Part shown: positions 1-6,220 of the stretch, in pieces
Numbering within the stretch: position 1 is the first letter of the stretch
How the letters are laid out: the number at the start of each line of letters is the position of its first letter
NCBI GenBank assembly: GCA_025455795.1
Contig: JALOLW010000205.1
Coordinates: forward strand, 1-7,329
DNA length: 7,329 nt
Reading direction: 5' to 3'
Origin: Spirosomataceae bacterium
GTDB taxonomy: Bacteria > Bacteroidota > Bacteroidia > Cytophagales > Spirosomataceae
Notes under the pieces: generated by a model
What the model was told of the DNA's origin: nothing
What the model saw: the letters and a program-made list of their open reading frames with translations, nothing else
Database searches by the model: none
Position numbers and translations under genes: made by a program

Positions 1-50
1 TTAGCAGGGCGTGGCGAGAGCCTTCATGGGCGTAGCATTGTTTAGTGCCG

Positions 51-58
51 CAAAGGTA
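51..58 (-). promoter_or_regulatory. Candidate leftward promoter, -7 box TACCTTTG
   Basis: Read on the minus strand, this site is TACCTTTG followed by CGGC, an exact match to the Bacteroidota -7 consensus TAnnTTTG. It would start transcription near position 44-46, leftward, into a gene that lies outside the window and is divergent from the acyltransferase gene. A convincing TTTG -33 box 19-21 nt upstream is not seen, so the call rests on the -7 box and the divergent layout. The 44 nt of leader left in the window contain only an eight-codon ATG-to-stop frame (27 to 1), which is probably chance. Confidence 0.4.
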
Positions 59-152
59 AGCTGAATTATCCATACCATCGGCATTTTAGGTCGTTTTTTT
101 GTTGGAAACTGGTATAAAATAGTGCCATACCGCTTTTGCTAAAAACTTTACT

Positions 153-1262
153 ATGAACCACTTGACTCCAAATACCCGCTTGGCTTCGTTGGATGCCTTG
201 CGGGGTTTTGACATGTTGCTCATCACAGGCGGTGGCGATTTTATCTATCGCATGAGCGGCAAAACCGACCTTGGCCTCATAGATTGGATGGCTTCTCAGC
301 TTGAGCATCCCGAATGGCACGGATTTACGTTTTACGACTTCATCTTTCCCCTATTTTTGTTTTTGGCAGGAGTAGCGTTGTCGTTCAGCCTGACCGCAGG
401 CTTGACCCACGGGCTTTCCAAACAAACGTTGGTGTCCAAAGTCTTCAAACGATTCTTGATTTTGTTTTTTCTGGGCATTCTCGACAAAAACGCCCCTACT
501 GATTTTTTCGAACCCGCACACATCCGCTACGGTACGGTACTGGGGCGGATTGGATTGGCTACGTGGGTGGTGATTTTGCTTTATCTCAATACCCGCTGGC
601 AAACACGCCTTTTCACGGCGTTGTCGGTATTGGTGCTGTATTTTGCCGCTTTGATGCTGATTCCTGCGCCTGGATTTGGGGCCGGCGACCTCAGTTTTGA
701 AGGCAATTTGGTCGGCTGGTTTGACCGTACTTTTATGCCTGGCAAACTCAAACAAGGTACTTACGACGAGCTTGCGCTCCTCACCCAATTTCCTGCGATA
801 TGCCTCACTATTTTTGGAAGTTTAGCAGGTGATTTATTGAGACGCAATCTTTCTCCAACGCACAAAATCACTCGTTTGATGACTGCAGGAGGCATCGGCA
901 TCATCGTTGGGCTGCTTTGGGATAGCATTTTCCCCATCAACAAACACCTCTGGTCGAGTTCGTTTATCATGCTTACCGCGGGTATGTCGTGTGTGGCAGT
1001 GGCGGTATTTTATGGGGTGATTGATGTCAAAGGTTGGAGCAGATGGTCATTTTTTTTCAAAGTCATAGGCATGAATTCTCTCGTGATTTATATGCTTTGT
1101 CGGTTTATAGACTTTGGGCATTCTTCGCACTTACTTTTTGGGGGACTGTATGGTCATGCCCCTAAGCCGTGGCACAATGTCTTCAACGCCCTCGGTAGCT
1201 TGCTGCTGGTTTGGGGGGTATTGTATGTGATGTATCGGCACAAAATTTTCGTCAAATTTTAA
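153..1262 (+). CDS. DUF5009 / HGSNAT-like multi-pass membrane acyltransferase
   Basis: This is a 369-residue polytopic inner-membrane protein of the heparan-alpha-glucosaminide N-acetyltransferase-like family (DUF5009, related to NagX). The family signature opens it: RLASLDALRGFDM at 9-21. It is followed by an EHPEWHGF segment at 51-58 leading into a hydrophobic stretch, DFIFPLFLFLAGVALSF (62-78). His52 appears to line up with the acetyl-accepting histidine of human HGSNAT; this alignment is from memory. Other family blocks are RYGTVLGRIGLAT (125-137), the PINKHLWSSSF loop (261-271) and GMNSLVIYM (306-314). Roughly eight to ten hydrophobic segments are visible, and the length is normal for bacterial members. 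The family is thought to move an acyl group across the membrane onto an amino sugar, but the substrate here is unknown. The ATG at 153 places the RLxSLDxLRG motif at the usual distance from the N terminus. There is no Shine-Dalgarno sequence, as is common in Bacteroidota. The gene is 153 bp upstream of aspS on the same strand, with no functional link apparent. Confidence 0.88.
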   Translation: MNHLTPNTRLASLDALRGFDMLLITGGGDFIYRMSGKTDLGLIDWMASQLEHPEWHGFTFYDFIFPLFLFLAGVALSFSLTAGLTHGLSKQTLVSKVFKRFLILFFLGILDKNAPTDFFEPAHIRYGTVLGRIGLATWVVILLYLNTRWQTRLFTALSVLVLYFAALMLIPAPGFGAGDLSFEGNLVGWFDRTFMPGKLKQGTYDELALLTQFPAICLTIFGSLAGDLLRRNLSPTHKITRLMTAGGIGIIVGLLWDSIFPINKHLWSSSFIMLTAGMSCVAVAVFYGVIDVKGWSRWSFFFKVIGMNSLVIYMLCRFIDFGHSSHLLFGGLYGHAPKPWHNVFNALGSLLLVWGVLYVMYRHKIFVKF

Positions 1263-1339
1263 ATCATCGTTCGCCTAAGTGTGGAGTTGCACAACACTAA
1301 AACGCATTTCATTAGAAGATTTCGGCCAAATTATCGAAT

Positions 1340-1352
1340 TTTGCGGCATTAA
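1340..1352 (+). promoter_or_regulatory. Weak candidate aspS promoter element (GAATTTTGCGGC)
   Basis: The sequence TTTGCGGCATTAA matches 12 of 13 bases of TTTGCGGCACTAA in the probable leftward promoter at 54-42 on the other strand. The implied -7 box, GAATTTTG (1336-1343), departs from TAnnTTTG at one base. No good -33 TTTG is found at the right spacing. If used, it would give an aspS leader of about 65 nt that includes the hairpin at 1370-1392. Confidence 0.22.
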
Positions 1353-1369
1353 GTGACCCGACCGTCTAA

Positions 1370-1392
1370 CTCCTCCCCTGCAAAGGAGGGCT
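1370..1392. repeat. Small palindromic repeat upstream of aspS, related to the element inside aspS
   Basis: A pyrimidine-rich left arm (CCTCC, 1372-1376) pairs with GGAGG (1385-1389) around an 8-nt loop. The right end, AGGAGGGCT (1384-1392), is the exact reverse complement of AGCCCTCCT at 2324-2332, the left end of the element inside aspS. The surrounding CTCC-TCCC bases also align when that copy is reversed. The two therefore look like members of one dispersed repeat family in opposite orientations. It could also act as a weak terminator for the preceding gene or as leader structure for aspS, but no T-run follows it. Confidence 0.5.
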
Positions 1393-1415
1393 TTCAATAA
1401 CTGATAATCACCATA

Positions 1416-3200
1416 ATGCTCAGAACACACACTTGCGGCGAACTTCGCCTTTCGGACGTAAACACAGAAGTAACCCTCAGCGGATGGGTACAGCGCACCC
1501 GCGACAAAGGCGGTATGATTTGGATTGACCTCCGCGACCGCTACGGTATCACCCAACTCATGCTCGACGACAGCAAAACCCCCGCCGAACTCATGGCCAA
1601 AGCCCGCGAGTTGGGCCGTGAGTTTGTGATACAAGCTACGGGGACGGTCATTGAGCGCGTGTCCAAAAACGACAAAATCCCGACGGGGGCCATCGAAATC
1701 AAAGTGACAGCACTCGACATTTTGAATCCCGCCAAACTCCCACCGTTTTTGATAGAAGACGAAACCGACGGCGGCGACGACATCCGCATGAAGTACCGCT
1801 ACTTGGATTTGCGGCGCGGCGTGGTGCGTCAAAACCTCCAACTCCGCCACCGCGTGGCGCAGCAGACCCGCACCTATCTGGATAGTCAGAATTTTATCGA
1901 AGTCGAAACCCCCGTACTCATCAAGTCCACGCCCGAAGGCGCGCGCGATTTTGTGGTGCCAAGCCGCATGAACCCCGGCGAATTTTATGCTTTGCCGCAG
2001 TCACCGCAGACCTTCAAGCAGTTGCTGATGGTGTCGGGCTTTGACCGTTACTATCAGATTGTCAAGTGTTTCCGCGACGAAGACCTCCGCGCCGACCGTC
2101 AGCCTGAGTTTACGCAGATAGACTGTGAGATGTCGTTTGTGACCCAAGAAGACGTGTTGCAGATGTTTGAAGGACTGGTAAGACACCTTTTTAAAACCGT
2201 CAAAAACATTGATTTGGCCGAAGTACCTCGCATGACCTACGCCGAAGCCATGCAAAGATACGGCTCGGATAAACCCGATGTGAGGTTTGGGATGGAGTTC
2301 TGCTACCTTAAAGACCAAGCCCCAGCCCTCCTCAGTAGGGAGGGAGCGGTTTACAAACTCCCCTCTGGGGGTCTGGGGGTATTTGATAGTGCGGAGGTGG
2401 TGGTGGGGATATGCGCCAAAGGCTGCGCTGAATACACGCGCAAGCAGGTGGATGAACTCACAGAATGGGTCAAACGCCCACAAATCGGCGCCAAAGGCTT
2501 GGTCTATGTGCGTTACAACGCCGACGGCACGCTCAAATCGTCGGTGGATAAGTTTTACAGCGAAGAAGATTTGAAACAATGGGCGGCAGTGTTTGACGCC
2601 GAACCTGGCGATTTGATGCTGATTTTGGCGGGAGAAGCCAACAAAACCCGCAAGCAACTCAACGAACTGCGTTTGGAAATGGGCAGCCGCCTCGGCCTTC
2701 GTAGTCCCGACGACTACAAGGTGCTGTGGGTGTTGGATTTTCCGCTTTTGGAATACGGTGAGGAAGAGCAGCGTTGGTTTGCCATGCACCATCCGTTTAC
2801 AAGCCCCAAGCCCGAAGATATTCCGCTGCTTGCCACCGACCCTGGTGCCGTACGCGCCAACGCCTACGACATGGTCATCAATGGCACCGAAGTAGGGGGT
2901 GGTTCCGTACGAATTTTTCAGCGACCGTTGCAGATGCAAATGTTTGAACTGTTGGGCTTTACCCCCGAAGAAGCCAAAGCGCAGTTTGGGTTTTTGATGG
3001 AAGCTTTTGAGTTTGGGGCGCCGCCGCACGCGGGCATCGCGTTTGGATTTGACCGCTTGTGTTCGCTTTTTGGCGGGGCTGATTCAATTCGAGATTTTAT
3101 CGCATTCCCCAAAAACAACTCTGGCCGCGACGTGATGATTGACTCGCCATCGCCCATCGCGCAGGCGCAGTTGGACGAGTTGAAAATAGCGACAAAATAA
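1416..3200 (+). CDS. aspS: Aspartyl-tRNA synthetase (class IIb)
   Basis: This 594-residue cytoplasmic enzyme charges tRNA-Asp with aspartate using ATP. The N-terminal OB-fold anticodon-binding domain spans about 1-110 and begins MLRTHTCGELR, typical for the family. The catalytic class II core shows motif 1 around FIEVETPVL (160-168), the QSPQ flipping-loop region (195-198), motif 2 in FRDEDLRADRQPEFTQID (219-236) and motif 3 in GIAFGFDRL (540-548). The bacterial GAD insertion domain lies between about 290 and 420. All catalytic motifs are intact, so the gene looks functional. The oddity is at residues 302-321, between FGMEF (291-295) and VFDSAE (322-327). There the sequence contains about 13-17 residues not expected from other Bacteroidota AspRS, and their DNA is a nested palindrome. 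The total length is correspondingly slightly above the roughly 580-585 residues usual for the phylum (from memory). The start has no Shine-Dalgarno. Whether it charges only tRNA-Asp or also tRNA-Asn cannot be decided from this sequence. Confidence 0.97.
   Translation: MLRTHTCGELRLSDVNTEVTLSGWVQRTRDKGGMIWIDLRDRYGITQLMLDDSKTPAELMAKARELGREFVIQATGTVIERVSKNDKIPTGAIEIKVTALDILNPAKLPPFLIEDETDGGDDIRMKYRYLDLRRGVVRQNLQLRHRVAQQTRTYLDSQNFIEVETPVLIKSTPEGARDFVVPSRMNPGEFYALPQSPQTFKQLLMVSGFDRYYQIVKCFRDEDLRADRQPEFTQIDCEMSFVTQEDVLQMFEGLVRHLFKTVKNIDLAEVPRMTYAEAMQRYGSDKPDVRFGMEFCYLKDQAPALLSREGAVYKLPSGGLGVFDSAEVVVGICAKGCAEYTRKQVDELTEWVKRPQIGAKGLVYVRYNADGTLKSSVDKFYSEEDLKQWAAVFDAEPGDLMLILAGEANKTRKQLNELRLEMGSRLGLRSPDDYKVLWVLDFPLLEYGEEEQRWFAMHHPFTSPKPEDIPLLATDPGAVRANAYDMVINGTEVGGGSVRIFQRPLQMQMFELLGFTPEEAKAQFGFLMEAFEFGAPPHAGIAFGFDRLCSLFGGADSIRDFIAFPKNNSGRDVMIDSPSPIAQAQLDELKIATK
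2319..2380. repeat. Nested palindromic element inserted in frame within aspS
   Basis: Three stems can be drawn. The outer stem pairs CCCCAG (2320-2325) with CTGGGG (2373-2378). Hairpin one pairs CCCTCC (2326-2331) with GGAGGG (2339-2344). Hairpin two pairs CCCC (2360-2363) with GGGG (2367-2370). It is translated as residues 302-321 of AspRS, including LLSREGA and LPSGGLG, without breaking the frame. It sits where family members have a shorter linker at the entry to the GAD domain. Its left end matches the repeat at 1370-1392 in reverse complement. The G/C-run composition differs from the flanking coding sequence. The exact ends are uncertain by several bases because the right end merges with the codons of the conserved GVF. 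Confidence 0.65.
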
Positions 3201-3334
3201 AAGAAGAAGTATCTTTGGGTACTGATTGCTTCAAAAGCGCAGGACTACTATCCCAAATCTTAGTTTGGTTCAAGCCACATAAAAAGGATTGCCAAAGTGC
3301 AGAATCCTAACAAATATATTTGACCGATTTATTT

Positions 3335-3374
3335 ACAAAAGGAGTAAGAATCTAAGGATTTTTACTCCTTTTGT
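3335..3374 (+). terminator. Strong hairpin, probable aspS terminator
   Basis: ACAAAAGGAGTAA (3335-3347) pairs perfectly with TTACTCCTTTTGT (3362-3374). The stem continues inward through one G-T wobble and four more pairs to a TAAG tetraloop (3353-3356), giving 18 paired positions. The descending arm ends in a T-rich run on the plus strand, which suits termination of the rightward aspS transcript 135 nt after its stop. The opposite strand lacks a good T-run, so bidirectional action is less likely. Confidence 0.6.
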
Positions 3375-3464
3375 GTTATTCTGATTTAGAAAACTGAGCC
3401 CCATCAATAAAATACGCCCAATGGTTGGACAACTGACGTAGAGTTTACAGTCGAAGAACTCTAA

Positions 3465-3587
3465 ACATACGAGACTCGTGGCACGACTGATGCTTGTGGT
3501 TTCATTAACAGCGAATTCGTATCAGTCGTGCCACGAGTGACTTCGTCGGGCAAAGTTGCCGATGAAATCATGGCGTTGTTGAAATAA
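3465..3587 (+). pseudogene. Possible C-terminal coding remnant
   Basis: After an upstream in-frame stop, this short open frame ends ...VTSSGKVADEIMALLK and then TAA at 3585-3587. The last 15 residues read like a natural amphipathic protein C terminus. The upstream part is largely made of the arms of the inverted repeat, and there is no ATG start with a plausible body. It may be the tail of a deleted gene or part of a repeat element; the family was not recognised. The call is tentative. Confidence 0.2.
3474..3538. repeat. Long inverted repeat with perfect 18-bp arms
   Basis: The left arm ACTCGTGGCACGACTGAT (3474-3491) is the exact reverse complement of the right arm at 3521-3538. A G-T wobble (3492/3520) and a C-G pair (3493/3519) extend the stem to 20. 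The loop is about 25 nt. It has no T-run after it, and a separate terminator lies closer to the operon, so a plain terminator role is unlikely. It resembles a palindromic intergenic repeat or a MITE-like remnant. No transposase and no clear target-site duplication are visible. Confidence 0.7.
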
Positions 3588-3588
3588 A

Positions 3589-3626
3589 AAATCCCTTTCT
3601 ATTCCGAAAAGGTTTGAAAGGGATTT
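3589..3626 (-). terminator. Rho-independent terminator of the minus-strand operon
   Basis: AAATCCCTTTC (3589-3599) pairs perfectly over 11 bp with GAAAGGGATTT (3616-3626). Read on the minus strand, the hairpin runs straight into a T-rich tract (TTTTTTATTT) and begins 29 nt after the stop codon of the oxidoreductase gene. This is the normal position and form for an intrinsic terminator. Confidence 0.78.
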
Positions 3627-3655
3627 GATTTTTACCAATAATCTTGCTTCAACCA

Positions 3656-4984
3656 TTAAATCTTCGGTGGTTCCCAGCCTTTTTCGTAGTCGCGGCTCCA
3701 GAGTTTGAGCGCGGCGGCATCAAGTGCGCGGCCCGTTTTGGGGTCTATTTTGAGGTCTTTTTGGGTACGATAAGCGATATTGGCCAAGTGCGGCATGAGC
3801 GTACTTTTGGCTCCTTCTTCTATCGGAGCGTTGAGTTTGGCTTTGCCCCTGATGGCATCAAAGAAATTGACCACGTGCAGTGTGGTCATGTCGCCACCGC
3901 CACCGAGGGTTGTACCAGCCTCATTGCCAGCCGCTTTGCGTTCTTTGATGACCTTGCCACCACGGTCAAAAAGTTTGTAGCCGTCGCGGTCCACGTACAC
4001 ACTGCCGTTGGTACCATAGATGACTGTGCCACGGTCGGTGCTGTATGTTTTGTGGCCGTTGCGGCTTTTGCCGTCCCATTTGATGATTTTATTGCCTGGA
4101 AAACGGAACGTCGCCTCCATGGTGTCGTACATGGTCCAGCCATCTTCTAAGTAGTGTCGTTTGGCGGCTTCTACCGACACAAACTCTGGGTACTCACCCT
4201 GCAGCGCCCACCGTGCCACGTCCAACTCGTGCGTGGCGTTGTTGCCCGCTTCGGCAGTGCCGTAAGTCCAGCCGTACCAGTGCCAGTTGTAGTCCCACGT
4301 ATCGTGGGTGTAGGGGGTACGTGGGGCAGGGCCTTGAAACAAATCCCAATCTAAGCCGTCGGGGACGGGCGCGGCTTTGGGTACAGGCACTTCACCCCGC
4401 GCCGACGCATAAAACGCCACGGCTTTGTAGGCCGTGCCAATGACGCCGTTGTGGATTTGAGAGATGATATCAATAGACTCTGGCGCGGAGCGTTGCTGAT
4501 TGCCCATCTGAATCACCTTGCCGTATTTTTTCTGAATAGCGGTCAAAATCTCGCCTTCGCGCGGGTTGTGGCTACACGGTTTTTCGACATACACGTGCTT
4601 GCCCGCCTGCACGCTCATCCACGTACCCGGGGCGTGCCAGTGGTCGGGGGTGGCAATAAAAAGCGCGTCCACCTGCTTGTCGGCCATGATTTTGCGGACA
4701 TCCTTCTCCAACTTGGGCGCGTAGCTGATGTGCTTAGAAAACTTCTGCGCGCCCGATTCGAGTTGTTTTTTCATCACATCGCACAGATAAATCAGCTCGA
4801 CATTGTTTTGTTTTTGGGCAACAGGCTCATAGTACGCCCCCAACCTACGCCCCAAGCCAATCACGGCGACGTTGATACGCTCATTGGCCCCGATGATTTT
4901 GGCGTAGCTTTTGGCCGACATTCCCGTGGCCAAACCGCCTACGGCCAGTCCTGCGGTTTTGATAAAAGTTCTTCTGGAAGTCAT
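3656..4984 (-). CDS. Tat-exported Gfo/Idh/MocA-family oxidoreductase
   Basis: This 442-residue NAD(P)-dependent dehydrogenase-like protein probably oxidises or reduces a sugar, glycoside or polyol. The N terminus has a textbook twin-arginine signal, SRRTFIK (3-9), followed by a small-residue hydrophobic core (AGLAVGGLATG, 11-21), so export in folded form is predicted. The Rossmann fold starts at about 37 with NVAVIGLGRRLG (38-49), a variant of the usual GxGxxG. Typical family landmarks follow: FIATPDHWH (109-117), VEKPCSHN (133-140), where EKP carries the catalytic-site lysine region, and AGNNATHELDVARWAL (246-261), whose His252 sits where members have an active-site histidine. The C-terminal RDYEKGWEPP is common in the exported Bacteroidota subgroup. 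It is the second gene of an operon, 27 bp after the TIM-barrel gene, and is followed by a terminator. The substrate cannot be read from the sequence; 3-keto-glycoside or inositol-type chemistry is only an inference from related gene pairs. Confidence 0.93.
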   Translation of the reverse strand: MTSRRTFIKTAGLAVGGLATGMSAKSYAKIIGANERINVAVIGLGRRLGAYYEPVAQKQNNVELIYLCDVMKKQLESGAQKFSKHISYAPKLEKDVRKIMADKQVDALFIATPDHWHAPGTWMSVQAGKHVYVEKPCSHNPREGEILTAIQKKYGKVIQMGNQQRSAPESIDIISQIHNGVIGTAYKAVAFYASARGEVPVPKAAPVPDGLDWDLFQGPAPRTPYTHDTWDYNWHWYGWTYGTAEAGNNATHELDVARWALQGEYPEFVSVEAAKRHYLEDGWTMYDTMEATFRFPGNKIIKWDGKSRNGHKTYSTDRGTVIYGTNGSVYVDRDGYKLFDRGGKVIKERKAAGNEAGTTLGGGGDMTTLHVVNFFDAIRGKAKLNAPIEEGAKSTLMPHLANIAYRTQKDLKIDPKTGRALDAAALKLWSRDYEKGWEPPKI

Positions 4985-5011
4985 TGTCTTTGATTTAGAT
5001 ATTGATTATGG

Positions 5012-5851
5012 TTATTTCCGACTTGCCTGACATACCCCTCTGAAATACCCCACCGACTCGGCGATACCTGCCAAGGGGTCTTTCATGTCTTTTTCGTATT
5101 CGAGGCTGCAACTGCCGCTGTACTTGATTTTGCGAAGCATGGCCACAAAAGCTGGTACGTCAATGATACCGCGCCCCAACTCGCAGGTTTTGCCTTCTTT
5201 GGAGGCCGCAGTGACGTTTTTGAGGTGAATGTCAAAAATGCGGTCGGCGTATTTTTTGAGGTCGGCGATGGGGTCATCACCAAAGCGGGCGTCATGCCCC
5301 ATGTCAAAACACAGGCCGATACGCGGGTCCAAGTTTTTGACGGCATTGATGACCGAAGAGGCGTTGGGCCACAGCTTGATGTCGGGGCCGTGGATATGGA
5401 TAGCGTAGCGCATATCGTACTCTTTCACTTTTTTGTCAATCTGCGGTAGCAGTTCTTCGTTGGGTACACCCACGATGAGCTTGACGCCCACGCGCTTGGC
5501 GTATTCAAACCCGTTGTCAATCTCTTGCGGGGTTTTCATGTAAATCGGCCCTACAGCATAGCCTGTCACATTCGACTGCTTCAGTTTTTCGTGAAAAGCA
5601 GCGATTTGTTCGTCGGTACTGTTGAAGGGCAGATGAAAGTCTTTGATACAGAGATAGTTTACATCTACTTTGCGCATCATTTCGAGGGCTTGGTCGAGTT
5701 TGAAATGCACAAACGAATAGCCCGCCATGCCGAGTTTGAAGAGGTCTTCTTGGGGGGCAGCAGCGGGGGCGGCCTGTGATAAGGTAGTGGTAGCAGCACC
5801 CAGGGCCAATGCGCCCGTGGCTTGCTGGAGAAAGGTACGTCGGTTGCTCAT
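5012..5851 (-). CDS. Tat-exported TIM-barrel sugar isomerase/epimerase-like protein
   Basis: This 279-residue protein belongs to the xylose-isomerase-like TIM-barrel (AP endonuclease family 2) superfamily, usually annotated as sugar phosphate isomerase/epimerase. The N terminus carries a twin-arginine motif, NRRTFLQ (3-9), an alanine-rich hydrophobic stretch (11-28) and a plausible cleavage site after SQA (25-27), so it should work outside the cytoplasm. The barrel begins at about 38 with LFKLGMAGYSF. Likely metal or catalytic residues are in the HIHG strand (152-155), CFDMGHD (181-187), DIHLK (207-211) and LEYE (250-253), the usual pattern of Asp, His and Glu ligands in this fold. The start at 5851 is supported because the Tat motif follows immediately. 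It is the first gene of a two-gene operon with the Gfo/Idh/MocA oxidoreductase, suggesting consecutive steps on one sugar-like compound. Exported members are unlikely to act on a phosphorylated sugar. No clear promoter was found upstream. Confidence 0.9.
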   Translation of the reverse strand: MSNRRTFLQQATGALALGAATTTLSQAAPAAAPQEDLFKLGMAGYSFVHFKLDQALEMMRKVDVNYLCIKDFHLPFNSTDEQIAAFHEKLKQSNVTGYAVGPIYMKTPQEIDNGFEYAKRVGVKLIVGVPNEELLPQIDKKVKEYDMRYAIHIHGPDIKLWPNASSVINAVKNLDPRIGLCFDMGHDARFGDDPIADLKKYADRIFDIHLKNVTAASKEGKTCELGRGIIDVPAFVAMLRKIKYSGSCSLEYEKDMKDPLAGIAESVGYFRGVCQASRK

Positions 5852-6140
5852 TTGAAGTTAGTTTCTACTCAAAAGTCAATCAAACGACAGACATACTGTT
5901 GCGACACCGATGATTGGCACGTAGTGAAAATGCCTACCCTAAACCACTCTTACATTGTAGATTTTTGATTGGTAAAAAAACACCCACTCCATTTGTTTAG
6001 CACAATGACCCGCATTTTTGCTGTCACAACCCTGTAAAACGGAATGATAAATCACTGCGCTTTTGCCATCTTGTCTTACAAGCGCATCGAAGCGGTCAAT
6101 TTGACTAATGGTCTATACAGTTGAAAATCAGAATCATAAG

Positions 6141-6173
6141 TAGTATTGAGAAAATAGTATTGTGTATTGAGAA
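6141..6173. repeat. Short AT-rich direct repeats (GTATTGAGAA)
   Basis: GTATTGAGAA occurs at 6143-6152 and 6164-6173, and TAGTATTG at 6141-6148 and 6155-6162, giving three GTATTG cores in 33 bp. The cluster lies 50-80 nt downstream of the Fic gene. It may be a small local duplication in AT-rich DNA rather than a functional site. Confidence 0.35.
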
Positions 6174-6186
6174 TTAAATAATACAC
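6162..6186 (-). terminator. Weak candidate terminator after the Fic gene
   Basis: GTGTATT (6162-6168) pairs with AATACAC (6180-6186) around an 11-nt loop, 34 nt beyond the Fic stop on the minus strand. The following minus-strand bases (AATACTATTTT) are AT-rich but not a clean T-run. The stem is weak, so this is only a possibility. Confidence 0.22.
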
Positions 6187-6220
6187 TCCTTTTCAATGCT
6201 TTACTTTTGTGTTTTTTGCT

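Larger units (their letters stand above)
3201..3655. other. Convergent intergenic region rich in inverted repeats
   Basis: This region lies between the convergent aspS and oxidoreductase genes and holds no complete gene. It contains, left to right, an 18-bp hairpin (3335-3374), a 7-bp hairpin with arms TAGAGTT and AACTCTA (3439-3463), a long inverted repeat (3474-3538), a short stop-terminated coding remnant, and the terminator of the minus-strand operon (3589-3626). The first 130 bases show only weak short inverted matches, such as TTTGGG (3214-3219) with CCCAAA (3252-3257). Confidence 0.6.
5852..6220. other. Intergenic region, no recognisable gene
   Basis: This region lies between the end of the Fic gene and the start of the sugar-enzyme operon, both on the minus strand, so it must contain the operon promoter. 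I searched the minus strand for TAnnTTTG and found no convincing match. A 7-bp inverted match TGCGCTT (6056-6062) with AAGCGCA (6080-6086) and an AT-rich repeat cluster (6141-6186) are the only structures seen. Open frames here are under 30 codons and look random. Confidence 0.5.

Noticed and set aside
98..120. TTTG followed by TATAAAAT as a promoter for the acyltransferase gene
   Set aside because: The 11-nt spacing fits neither the Bacteroidota TTTG-N19-TAnnTTTG pattern nor a standard -35/-10 spacing; it is probably ordinary AT-rich sequence.
1275..1850. 191-codon minus-strand frame overlapping the aspS start
   Set aside because: Two thirds overlap the conserved AspRS OB-fold in antisense, and no domain is recognisable.
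2001..3029. Long open frame of 342 codons on the strand opposite aspS
   Set aside because: It lies wholly inside aspS, its translation is rich in His, Phe and Arg with no recognisable domain, and it is the expected shadow of a GC-biased conserved gene.
3198..3260. In-frame continuation of about 20 codons after the aspS stop, suggesting read-through
   Set aside because: A 20-codon open run is expected by chance, and AspRS normally ends at this point.
3644..4150. 168-codon plus-strand frame opposite the oxidoreductase gene
   Set aside because: It is antisense to a strongly supported Gfo/Idh/MocA gene and also runs through that operon's end; no motif supports it.
6044..6124. 26-codon ATG frame in the intergenic region before the sugar operon
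   Set aside because: Too short, with no recognisable sequence and no initiation context; random frames of this size are common.
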